NCBI GenBank assembly: GCA_023396665.1
Contig: JAEWVL010000056.1
Location: 1 to 6,158 of the forward strand
From: Spirochaetota bacterium
GTDB taxonomy: Bacteria; Spirochaetota; UBA4802; JAFGJZ01
DNA length: 6,158 nt
Direction of reading: 5' to 3'
The notes below the pieces were generated by a model. The model searched no databases. It had not been told where the DNA came from and saw only the letters and a list, made by a program, of their open reading frames with translations. The translations under genes and the position numbers were made by a program. Of this stretch, positions 1-5,500 are shown piece by piece; position 1 is the first letter of the stretch; each line of letters starts with the position of its first letter.

Positions 1-169
1 CACCTGTTTTTGTTTCAAAATCATAAGTTGCTTCGATCTTGCTGGTATCAAGTTTGTCTACCAGTTCATCAATCGTCCGTAACGAACTTCCGATTGGGGC
101 TATTGTTTCAAGCTTTACGGTTGCGAACAACAGTTGCTGTTCGCGATTCGGTTTCTTAAATGTTTTCAT
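1..169 (-). CDS. IS1182/IS5-like transposase, N-terminal fragment (runs off left edge)
   Basis: The minus strand reads open from ATG at 169 to the left edge: 56 codons with no stop. The peptide begins MKTFKKPNREQQLLF and contains SLRTIDELVDKLD. This matches the usual start of IS1182-type transposases (DUF772-like N-terminal domain), where an 'NR.Q..L....' motif precedes '.R.ID..VD.LD'. The DDE catalytic core would lie outside the window. An in-frame ATG at 175 is an alternative start. I prefer 169 because the promoter-like pair at 176-203 would start transcription at about that base; no Shine-Dalgarno sequence precedes either ATG. The protein would cut and rejoin the ends of its own insertion sequence. 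The family call rests on a short N-terminal pattern, and intactness cannot be judged here. Confidence 0.72.
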   Translation of the reverse strand, partial: MKTFKKPNREQQLLFATVKLETIAPIGSSLRTIDELVDKLDTSKIEATYDFETKTG

Positions 170-175
170 TGTCAT

Positions 176-203
176 ATAATACAAATTTGTCTAATTTTTG
201 CAA
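176..203 (-). promoter_or_regulatory. Candidate transposase promoter, possibly leaderless
   Basis: On the minus strand, TTGCAA (203-198) is followed after 16 bases by TATTAT (181-176). The expected start point, about 7 bases past the -10 box, falls on or next to the ATG at 169, so the transcript would have little or no 5' leader. This agrees with the missing Shine-Dalgarno sequence. The call is by eye only, and AT-rich spacers give chance matches. Confidence 0.35.
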
Positions 204-279
204 GTATTTTATAGTTGAAAAATCGACAGCCTGATTATGTAGCTAAACGAGAAATAGAAAACGAAGATAAGCTTATTTC

Positions 280-296
280 GAGACTGCACAAAAGTA
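280..296 (-). repeat. Candidate terminal inverted repeat of the IS element
   Basis: Read inward, toward the transposase, this segment is ACTTTTGTGCAGTCTCG. It resembles the 'TTTTGCAACAGTCTC/CAGCC' ends I associate with IS1182/IS5-type elements. It sits about 110 bases upstream of the transposase start, a normal distance for such an end. The partner end is outside the window, so neither the repeat nor a target duplication can be confirmed. Confidence 0.35.
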
Positions 297-385
297 ATTG
301 TGAAATTTTAATTTGTTTTTTCTGACCCAATTTCGCGCTTCATTTTGAGCAGATAAGCCTGTAATATGCTCTTGACATAGAAGCC

Positions 386-434
386 GGATTTAAGTTTTCT
401 CATCGGTGTACATCTGATTAGAAAACTTAAATTC
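386..434. repeat. Long near-perfect hairpin upstream of the TPR gene
   Basis: The core arms ATTTAAGTTTTCT (388-400) and AGAAAACTTAAAT (420-432) are perfect 13-base complements. Allowing G-T wobble and one mismatch (401/419), pairing runs from 386-406 against 414-434 and leaves a 7-base loop (TGTACAT). No T-run follows on the plus strand, so it does not look like an ordinary terminator. It ends 29 bases before the ATG at 464 and would lie in the 5' leader of any transcript starting further upstream. A TTGACA box at 372-377 lies just before it, and any matching -10 box would fall inside the left arm. It may be an operator, an RNA structure, or a remnant of a mobile element. Confidence 0.7.
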
Positions 435-463
435 CCAGATCAAATTCATTATGGTAAAAGAAC

Positions 464-1717
464 ATGCAGCACGAAAACAATAAAGAGCATTACAGTAGGG
501 AAATATTAGAAATATTTTATGATTATTGGAAACACGAAAACTGGACAGAAATCATAGCTCTGTCAGAGAAGGTAATAGCACATCATAAAGATAATCCCGA
601 AGTCTATTTTATATCAGCTTTTGCATATTATGCCGGTCAGGCGGACTATGCAAAAGCTGAGCAATTTTCACAGGGTGGTCTTGCGATTGAAACGAACAAT
701 TCGCTTCTTCATATCTATATTGTAGTTTTGTTGAAACAAGAAAAATTTAAAAAGGCGATAGATGTTTTCAGAACTCGCAGATCCTTTTTCGAAACATACG
801 GGCCGTTCGCTGATTTTATCATAAACAATCTCATATATTGTTATATCAAAGAAGAATTGAATCAGTCTGCCTTTGACGAACTGGAGCCTTATTTTGATGA
901 TCTCAGAGCAAGACAGAAGAAAAATTTTTATTACAATGCCGCCTGTCTGTATGCTCAGGCGGATAAATTTGAAGAGACCGTCAATTACATTCTTCAGGCA
1001 AAAATAGAAGGGCATGCGACAGAACTGTTTCTGGAATCAGATGATTTCGCTCGATACAGTGAGAACAAAGTGTTTTCCTGCATTGTTGCTCTGGATTACA
1101 CGAAAAAACTAAGTCTATACGAATATCGAGTCCGCGGTAATGAATACAGAGAAATCAAGCTTTTGAATTTTCTGCCTGGTTATAAAAAATACAAAATTAC
1201 TGATAACAGCGGGTCACTGGATGATTATGGCAAGAATGACAACATAGAAGAATACACGGATGATTATAAAGCGTTAATCGCTTATGCGCAAAAAAGAGAA
1301 CAGATGAGCGGTTTCGGCATTGAGACATTAAGTCCGCATGAACAAAGCTGGGTGTCCGGGCTTGAAAAGTTGTTAACCGATTATCAAAATGACAATCATA
1401 AAACACTCCCCTCTGGTCTGGTTATTAGCTGGGAACCCAATCTTGGCATCTGTTACGCAAGCTTCAAAAAATATGATGATCCGGAAAAAGCCATAGAACG
1501 ATTTACTTCCTATAATCATGATGTATACGATTATGAACTTAATCAGAAATTGATAGAATGCCCCTTGTCACTGGTAAAAATAGCGCAGGAATTCATGCAA
1601 GCTCCAGCTTTTATGAATGCAAAAAAAGAATCAGTGTTTTACATCGCACATCAGCAAAACGAGTTTGATTTTGATTTCGCCATTGCGATAGAAGACAGTC
1701 TCGTCAAATCATTGTGA
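464..1717 (+). CDS. TPR-repeat protein with unrecognised C-terminal domain
   Basis: A 417-residue protein with no signal peptide or membrane segment, so probably cytoplasmic. Residues about 14-186 form helical TPR-like repeats; the clearest are 45-78 (PEVYFISAFAYYAGQADYAK...) and 153-186 (NFYYNAACLYAQADKFEE...). Residues 187-205 (ELFLESDDFARYSENKVF) match the capping 'L..D.DF..L...P.F' helix that often ends bacterial TPR arrays. TPRs are protein-binding scaffolds, so a partner protein is expected. The remaining half, about 206-417, is acidic and rich in Asp, Glu and Tyr; I recognise no family in it. ATG 464 is the first in-frame start, because a stop lies at 455-457. The upstream Shine-Dalgarno match is poor (AAAAG). 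The gene stands alone between the IS fragment and the LuxR-type gene, with 116 bases before the latter. An immunity or chaperone role is possible but unsupported. Confidence 0.88.
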   Translation: MQHENNKEHYSREILEIFYDYWKHENWTEIIALSEKVIAHHKDNPEVYFISAFAYYAGQADYAKAEQFSQGGLAIETNNSLLHIYIVVLLKQEKFKKAIDVFRTRRSFFETYGPFADFIINNLIYCYIKEELNQSAFDELEPYFDDLRARQKKNFYYNAACLYAQADKFEETVNYILQAKIEGHATELFLESDDFARYSENKVFSCIVALDYTKKLSLYEYRVRGNEYREIKLLNFLPGYKKYKITDNSGSLDDYGKNDNIEEYTDDYKALIAYAQKREQMSGFGIETLSPHEQSWVSGLEKLLTDYQNDNHKTLPSGLVISWEPNLGICYASFKKYDDPEKAIERFTSYNHDVYDYELNQKLIECPLSLVKIAQEFMQAPAFMNAKKESVFYIAHQQNEFDFDFAIAIEDSLVKSL

Positions 1718-1740
1718 ATTGTTTCGTCAACTGACAATGA
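1709..1740 (+). terminator. Weak hairpin over the TPR gene stop codon
   Basis: TCATTGT (1709-1715) pairs with ACAATGA (1734-1740), with an inner TTG/CAA pairing (1719-1721 with 1728-1730). The stop TGA (1715-1717) overlaps the left arm. No T-run follows, so intrinsic termination is doubtful; it may only protect the mRNA 3' end. Confidence 0.25.
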
Positions 1741-1796
1741 GACATAATATGTAGTAATATTTCGATCTTAACAGAAATAATATATATTTCATTCAC

Positions 1797-1833
1797 TTGA
1801 CAGAAAAATGTTTTATATTTTAACATAAAACCT
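1797..1833 (+). promoter_or_regulatory. Promoter and operator-like dyad of the LuxR-type gene
   Basis: A perfect TTGACA (1797-1802) is followed after 18 bases by TAACAT (1821-1826). The predicted start point (about 1833) falls on the ATG at 1834, so the message may be leaderless; no Shine-Dalgarno sequence is present. A perfect 7-base inverted repeat, GTTTTAT (1810-1816) and ATAAAAC (1825-1831), overlaps the -10 box and start point. That is where a repressor or autoregulator would bind. Sequence and spacing are seen; function is inferred. Confidence 0.45.
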
Positions 1834-3063
1834 ATGTTAAATATAATCACTACGGCTCTTTCATTTTCATGTGCAACGACATGCCTCTTTCTCGGCATAA
1901 TTGTTATCATGAAAAGAAAAAAAGATGCGGTTTCTGTGCTTTTTTGTCTTATGATCTCTACAGGCATTTTGTTTTATCTTTTATACCCTTACGCCTGGTT
2001 TACAAATTATGCACATTTTCGAATTGCGTACTCATTCAAAGTAAGCTTGCTTATTCTTACAGAAAGCATCATGCTGCATTTTTACGTCGAACTTACCGGA
2101 CTCATGCGAAACAAAATTCATAAGTGTCTTCTCTATGTTCCGGCAATATTTGTCACTGCAGGTATTTTTCTACTTACCGACAGTTATCCGCACTTTGAAT
2201 GGATAAACGGAAGATGGACACACTTGTACAACGATATATCCGTATGGGATGTGATTTTCCCAATCAGTTATTATTCTCTTCCCTTAATGTGCACATTTAT
2301 GGTTTTTATATGGCATAAAAAAAGCGGTTTAAAAAAAGACCGGCTTGTGGGAAAAACCATAATATACAGCCTTATTATTTCTTCAACGCTTGCCTTTATA
2401 GTCGATTTTGTCCTGAAAACGATGGGAAGTAAAATACCGACATCTGGCATGTTTTTTTATCTCATACACATCATCTGTTTGCTTTATTGTCTTACGCGAT
2501 ATCACTTCCTGACATTTAATATTTCATCCATAACCGAAGAAGTATTATCGCATATCAACAATCACATTGCAGTGATCGGCCCCGACAGACGTATCATTCA
2601 TGTAAACGCACAAATGACACAAACTATGCATATCAGAGAAGGTATGAACTTCAGCGGAATATTTATCAGCGACGATCTAATCGATGATAAAATGGAATTG
2701 CTGACTCAGGGTGGAATTCAAAGTTTTGAGGAAAAAGTCCGCGTCAATACAAGCCGCGGCATAATGCATGCATTCACATATGCATGTCGTCTTACGGATT
2801 CTGTGGGTGATTTTACGGGAATACTTATCATCATCAAGGAGCAGCCCGGAGTAAAAGATTTTACAAAACTGTACGGAATTTCCGAAAGAGAGTACCAGGT
2901 AATCGATCTTATCTTGAAAGGCTTCAATCGGGAAGAGGTTTCCGATCTTATTAACCTCAAACCACGCACTGTAGAATCTCATCTTCGCAATATCTATGAT
3001 AAAATAAATGTAAAAAACCGCGTTGAACTTATGAAAATTGCACGTAAATTTGATCTTGTGTGA
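1834..3063 (+). CDS. Membrane-bound one-component regulator: 7-TM sensor, PAS, LuxR-type HTH
   Basis: A 409-residue protein. Residues 1-225 hold about seven hydrophobic segments (near 4-25, 34-53, 65-85, 98-115, 139-160, 174-195, 203-222), resembling the 7-TM sensor region found at the N terminus of some histidine kinases. Residues 232-336 look like a PAS domain (HINNHIAVIGPDRRIIHVNA). Residues 345-405 form a LuxR/GerE HTH: YGISEREYQVIDLILKG, then the recognition helix LKPRTVESHLRNIYDK and NVKNRVEL. There is no kinase or receiver domain, so sensing and DNA binding are in one chain: a membrane or PAS-bound signal would control transcription directly from the inner membrane. The start is the first in-frame ATG after a plausible promoter, without a Shine-Dalgarno sequence. 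The upstream dyad suggests autoregulation. Domain assignment is secure; ligand and targets are unknown. Confidence 0.93.
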   Translation: MLNIITTALSFSCATTCLFLGIIVIMKRKKDAVSVLFCLMISTGILFYLLYPYAWFTNYAHFRIAYSFKVSLLILTESIMLHFYVELTGLMRNKIHKCLLYVPAIFVTAGIFLLTDSYPHFEWINGRWTHLYNDISVWDVIFPISYYSLPLMCTFMVFIWHKKSGLKKDRLVGKTIIYSLIISSTLAFIVDFVLKTMGSKIPTSGMFFYLIHIICLLYCLTRYHFLTFNISSITEEVLSHINNHIAVIGPDRRIIHVNAQMTQTMHIREGMNFSGIFISDDLIDDKMELLTQGGIQSFEEKVRVNTSRGIMHAFTYACRLTDSVGDFTGILIIIKEQPGVKDFTKLYGISEREYQVIDLILKGFNREEVSDLINLKPRTVESHLRNIYDKINVKNRVELMKIARKFDLV

Positions 3064-3211
3064 AACAAAGATTCAGAAGCACGGAACTTTTATACGAGAA
3101 ATATCGCAATTCAGTCGCACACAGTTCTGAGTAAAACTCCAAAAATAAAAAATGACGAAGTCGTGTAACGAAAGTAGTTCCTCCAAGAGAGTATATAACA
3201 AACCGCACAAA

Positions 3212-3236
3212 GGAGGGTCTTTCGATGAAACCCTCC
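3212..3236 (+). promoter_or_regulatory. Hairpin sequestering a consensus Shine-Dalgarno sequence
   Basis: AAAGGAGG (3209-3216) is a full-length match to the 16S anti-Shine-Dalgarno and lies 8 bases before ATG 3225. GGAGGG (3212-3217) is exactly complementary to CCCTCC (3231-3236), which forms codons 3 and 4. An inner TTTC (3220-3223) and GAAA (3227-3230) extend the stem with a 2-base bulge, leaving GAT as the loop. Folded, both the ribosome-binding site and most of the start codon would be occluded. This is the geometry of a translational switch. On the minus strand the stem is followed only by TTTGTG, a poor terminator tail. Confidence 0.5.
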
Positions 3237-3350
3237 ATTACTAAAACACTTGGAGTGGTTTTACTGGTCAATTACCAGGCTGTAACAAGAATATGCTGCG
3301 AGGTACTGACAATATTATTACGCAGACAAAATTTCACACAATGCATATAA
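3225..3350 (+). CDS. Small 41-residue ORF with consensus ribosome-binding site, unknown function
   Basis: ATG 3225 opens 41 codons ending at TAA 3348-3350. The peptide starts MKPSITKTLGVVLLVNYQ and has a basic N terminus, a short hydrophobic run (about 9-15), a Cys pair (24-25) and two Arg (33-34). The hydrophobic run is too short for a confident signal peptide. I recognise no family. Support is almost wholly the ribosome-binding site, the best in the window at ideal spacing, and the hairpin that covers it. It could be a leader peptide, a small membrane-associated protein, or the 5' remnant of a decayed gene. An overlapping 30-codon ORF in another frame stops at 3242-3244, just past the hairpin, so its translation could open the structure. 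Confidence 0.4.
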   Translation: MKPSITKTLGVVLLVNYQAVTRICCEVLTILLRRQNFTQCI

Positions 3351-3351
3351 T
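3323..3351 (+). promoter_or_regulatory. Candidate promoter reading antisense into the 134-residue gene
   Basis: CAGACA (3323-3328, 4 of 6 matches to the -35 consensus) is followed after 17 bases by a perfect TATAAT (3346-3351). A transcript would start near 3358 and run against the minus-strand gene at 3430-3834. No convincing plus-strand gene follows, so its product would be an antisense or noncoding RNA. Confidence 0.3.
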
Positions 3352-3429
3352 GTAATAAAATTTCTCAAGTTTGATAAAAATGCTCTAGTATTTGTTGCCG
3401 AATGTTATCTGGTCTGTTGTTACTTGGCT

Positions 3430-3834
3430 CTATGATTTGTGCCATTCAACACAGGTTATTTGCAGCATACCGCAGGACAGATGACAAAAATCAACAGGCC
3501 TCTTTTTTTTCAGGCTTTCATCGAGCATTTCAAGCCATTTTTTGCCCTCGGGGCGAGTGGCATCCAAAATAAAAATAGCCGCAAGTTGCGTAAAGGCTAC
3601 CTCGTAAATGCCTTTGGGTTGGTTTTTAGCAACTTTGATTGTTTCAACAACCTGATTCTTTTTTTGAGCAATGGATATCGGTTTATCCGGGGCGTTGGTG
3701 ACAGAAATGTGCGTTGTGTCGGTTGTGGACGGGAGCATTGGCCATTCTCCTTCCGCCCGATGCAGGCAGGTTTGCCCGTTCGTTGCGATAATTATCAAGA
3801 TGACTACTAGTTGTACTTGGGCTATGTGTAACAT
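3430..3834 (-). CDS. Small exported or membrane-anchored protein, unknown function (134 aa)
   Basis: ATG 3834 is chosen because GAGGTG lies 9 bases upstream on the minus strand. The open frame continues upstream to a TTG at 4005, but that adds 57 mostly hydrophobic residues without a clear ribosome-binding site. The 134-residue product starts with a hydrophobic stretch (about 8-17, QLVVILIIIA), which may be a signal peptide or anchor. It is unusual in lacking a basic N terminus, and Cys23 (NGQTC) is not a good lipobox. Residues 50-75 are Lys-rich; 76-115 (GIYEVAFTQLAAIFILDA, then GKKWLEMLDESLKKKRPVDF) look like a small folded alpha/beta domain. Cys117 and Cys121 form CHLSC, with Cys128 near the end. 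I do not recognise the family. The opposite-strand frame (3439-3810) looks like a shadow. The gene converges on the LuxR-type gene and is divergent from the AraC-type gene. Confidence 0.62.
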   Translation of the reverse strand: MLHIAQVQLVVILIIIATNGQTCLHRAEGEWPMLPSTTDTTHISVTNAPDKPISIAQKKNQVVETIKVAKNQPKGIYEVAFTQLAAIFILDATRPEGKKWLEMLDESLKKKRPVDFCHLSCGMLQITCVEWHKS

Positions 3835-3843
3835 TACCACTAA

Positions 3844-3849
3844 CACCTC
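3844..3849 (-). promoter_or_regulatory. Ribosome-binding site deciding the start of the 134-residue protein
   Basis: GAGGTG on the minus strand, 9 bases before ATG 3834. It favours the internal ATG over the far-upstream TTG (4005) and ATG (3999) of the same frame. Confidence 0.5.
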
Positions 3850-4126
3850 ATAAGCCTTATTGTGCCACTGATTTTCTATACAAAATAATAATAAATGAAA
3901 TGGTAATAAATCCCAAGAGCTTATGCATATTGTAATCGCTAAACACCATATAAAACAGGCGCATTGTAGAATTAATAGCACGTATAAGAAAAGTAACATT
4001 ATCAACGAATTGCAATCAATATTTTCGAGTTAATGAATCCGTGGAGATATTCCTCTCTTCATGTTAAGCCCTACTATATCTGTATTCAGTTAGGCTTTCG
4101 GCGCTAATACTATGGGGCTTTGTGAT

Positions 4127-4151
4127 AAAACCCTTATTCAACCGGGTTTTT
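4127..4151 (+). terminator. Orphan intrinsic-terminator-like hairpin
   Basis: AAAACCC (4127-4133) pairs perfectly with GGGTTTT (4144-4150) around a 10-base loop, and the T-run extends to 4151. It reads as a terminator on the plus strand and nearly as well on the minus strand. No annotated plus-strand gene ends near it: the closest ends at 3063. It may end an unseen RNA or shield the AraC-type gene from upstream transcription. Confidence 0.5.
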
Positions 4152-4232
4152 ATGTGAGAAAATATTAATTACTTTGCAAAACATATACATTTTATATGCA
4201 TTGTACACAAGAATAAGCAAAACGAAATATCG

Positions 4233-5345
4233 ATGATCAATATAATAGTATCCATCTGCACTCTTCTCGGCGCTTTTCTGAGTTTTTTTCTGGCTTTTCT
4301 GCTGTTCGGAATCGACAGTCCGACACGTAAGGCAAATCGAATACTTGCGTTTCTGCTGACAGATCTTGCTCTGATAATGATATATATAGCTCTTGTCAGC
4401 TCCGCCTTGGTATACGGTTCCTTTTCGTACCTGAGCACCCCTCTATACTATATTGCGGGTCCATGTCTTTATTTTTACGCAAGACAGTATCTGCATCCGC
4501 TTTCACGTTTTACACTGAAAGATGCGATGCACGCGCTGCCGTCACTTTTCGTGTTTCTCTATTATGTACCTGTAACCATTAACAATGACTGGTTCACAAC
4601 GGTCATTCCGCGCGAATTCCACCTCAAAACGATGCTGTTTTTCTGGTGCTCGATAGTCCTGCATTTTTTTGTCTACTTGCGGATATCCATTCGCACGATC
4701 AATAAATTCTGCATCTCGCGTCAGAAAACGGGGGAAGGGGCTGAACCGGCAGTTAAGTGGCTGCTTTTTCTTTTCAGATTTTTTCACGTCATATCGGTAA
4801 TGATGGTGTTATCGGCTATATACGACATGTTTTGCGTTGTTTCAGGTTTGCCCAGAATCCTCAGTACCGAAATAATTCTCGCAATTTTCGCTTTCTTTCT
4901 GATTTGCTCAATAAGCTACAGGGGCCTGTCGAATCCATTGGTGTTTTTCGGAAACCCCGCTTCGGGAGAGGAGAGATCTGCAAGAACTCCGCTTTCTCCA
5001 CAGAGAATTATAGAGATAATGGATACTGTTCAGTCATTGATGCAGAATAAGCGTCTTTACCTCTCACCCGAACTGTCTCTGCCGGAACTTGCCGCCATTG
5101 CCGAAGTTCCACGGGGGGATCTGTCAAGTGCCATAAACACTCACACCGGCCAGAACTTCTATGACTATATTAACTCCTATCGGGTAAGTAATTTCATTGC
5201 CATACTTGAACAGGCGAATGAAGACATGACCATTCTTGAAATGGCTTTTAAATCAGGTTTCAATTCAAAATCCACCTTTAACGAAGTTTTCAAGCGTACA
5301 ACCGGCTTAACACCATCACAATATCGCAAATCCCATTCCCGATAA
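4233..5345 (+). CDS. Membrane-bound one-component regulator: 7-TM sensor, AraC-type HTH
   Basis: A 370-residue protein. Residues 1-230 hold about seven hydrophobic segments (near 3-25, 36-60, 68-84, 98-114, 132-152, 177-200, 209-228), including the 'GPCLYFYARQ' motif (76-85) I associate with membrane-bound AraC regulators. A linker (about 231-255) leads to an AraC/XylS domain at 257-366. The first HTH includes LSLPELAAIAEVPRGDLSSAIN, and the second TILEMAFKSGFNSKSTFNEVFKRTTGLTPSQYRK, which carries the family signature. There is no receiver or kinase domain, so a membrane signal would act directly on DNA binding. ATG 4233 gives a natural first membrane helix; it lacks a Shine-Dalgarno sequence. 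The architecture parallels the LuxR-type gene upstream with a different DNA-binding domain and no PAS. The lipoprotein downstream is a possible target; that is inference. Confidence 0.93.
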   Translation: MINIIVSICTLLGAFLSFFLAFLLFGIDSPTRKANRILAFLLTDLALIMIYIALVSSALVYGSFSYLSTPLYYIAGPCLYFYARQYLHPLSRFTLKDAMHALPSLFVFLYYVPVTINNDWFTTVIPREFHLKTMLFFWCSIVLHFFVYLRISIRTINKFCISRQKTGEGAEPAVKWLLFLFRFFHVISVMMVLSAIYDMFCVVSGLPRILSTEIILAIFAFFLICSISYRGLSNPLVFFGNPASGEERSARTPLSPQRIIEIMDTVQSLMQNKRLYLSPELSLPELAAIAEVPRGDLSSAINTHTGQNFYDYINSYRVSNFIAILEQANEDMTILEMAFKSGFNSKSTFNEVFKRTTGLTPSQYRKSHSR

Positions 5346-5420
5346 AATTTTTCGTCTTACAAAAACGGAAAGCTCAAAAGCCAAAAGGGGATGCTATTCC
5401 CATTATCCTTCCCCCTCAAT

Positions 5421-5460
5421 ATCGATCATCACATCAGCCTGCAGCTATCGTATTTTTTTA
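5421..5460 (+). terminator. Weak terminator candidate after the AraC-type gene
   Basis: Seven T residues (5453-5459) follow an imperfect stem: AGC (5436-5438) with GCT (5444-5446), and CGAT (5423-5426) with ATCG (5447-5450), interrupted by a 9-base bulge. The T-run is good but the stem is poor. Confidence 0.25.
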
Positions 5461-5477
5461 AAGACAACGAAAAATAA

Positions 5478-5499
5478 GTCCGCTGAAATTCAGGCGGAC
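5478..5499. repeat. GC-rich stem-loop upstream of the lipoprotein gene
   Basis: GTCCGCTG (5478-5485) pairs with CAG (5491-5493) and CGGAC (5495-5499), with G5494 bulged and a 5-base loop. On the minus strand it is followed by TTATTTTTCG, so it has terminator form in that direction, but no minus-strand gene lies to its right. It may be a bidirectional insulator or an RNA element in the lipoprotein leader. Confidence 0.45.
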
Positions 5500-5500
5500 G

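Larger units (their letters stand above)
176..463. other. Intergenic region holding the probable IS end and a large hairpin
   Basis: No convincing gene lies between the transposase start and the TPR gene. The stretch holds a short palindrome (ATAAGCTTAT, 267-276), a candidate insertion-sequence end near 280-296, an isolated TTGACA at 372-377, and the long hairpin at 386-434. A 10-codon ORF (451-483, MVKEHAARKQ) overlaps the start of the TPR gene in another frame and has no Shine-Dalgarno sequence. Confidence 0.6.
3064..3429. other. Intergenic region between convergent genes, with one small ORF
   Basis: No large gene is supported. The stretch holds a 41-codon ORF (3225-3350) with a strong ribosome-binding site inside a hairpin, an overlapping 30-codon ORF (3152-3244, MTKSCNESSSSK...) without a Shine-Dalgarno sequence, and a promoter-like pair (3323-3351). 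I see no clear terminator for the LuxR-type gene. A perfect TATAAT at 3346-3351 overlaps the stop of the small ORF. Confidence 0.6.
3835..4232. other. Intergenic region before the AraC-type gene
   Basis: No supported gene. The minus-strand frame of the small exported protein stays open to 4005, but the extension looks noncoding. The region 4033-4107 holds only a 24-codon frame without a ribosome-binding site. A terminator-like hairpin lies at 4127-4151, and a short dyad CATAT (4182-4186) with ATATG (4194-4198) precedes the AraC-type gene. TTGCAA at 4174-4179 could be a -35 box, but no good -10 follows at the right spacing. Confidence 0.55.

Noticed and set aside
451..483. 10-codon upstream ORF overlapping ATG 464
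   Set aside because: No ribosome-binding site and very short; could be chance.
3152..3244. 30-codon plus-strand ORF (MTKSCNESSSSK...)
   Set aside because: No Shine-Dalgarno sequence and no recognisable family; kept only as a possible coupling ORF for the 41-codon gene.
3029..3271. Minus-strand 80-codon frame overlapping the end of the LuxR-type gene
   Set aside because: Overlaps the HTH coding end and shows no motif; treated as chance.
3439..3810. Plus-strand 123-codon frame opposite the small exported gene
   Set aside because: No ribosome-binding site, implausible composition, and the minus strand reads as a more natural protein with a good ribosome-binding site.
3835..4005. N-terminal extension of the minus-strand gene to TTG 4005 (191 residues)
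   Set aside because: TTG start without a clear ribosome-binding site, and a Cys/Trp-rich hydrophobic extension; the internal ATG at 3834 has GAGGTG at good spacing.
4055..4107. GTTAAGCC and GTTAGGC segments suggesting an integron attC site
   Set aside because: The segments are direct, not inverted, repeats, and no full attC architecture or integrase is visible.
5391..5477. 28-codon ORF after the AraC-type gene
   Set aside because: GGGG directly abuts the ATG with no spacing, and the peptide has no recognisable features.
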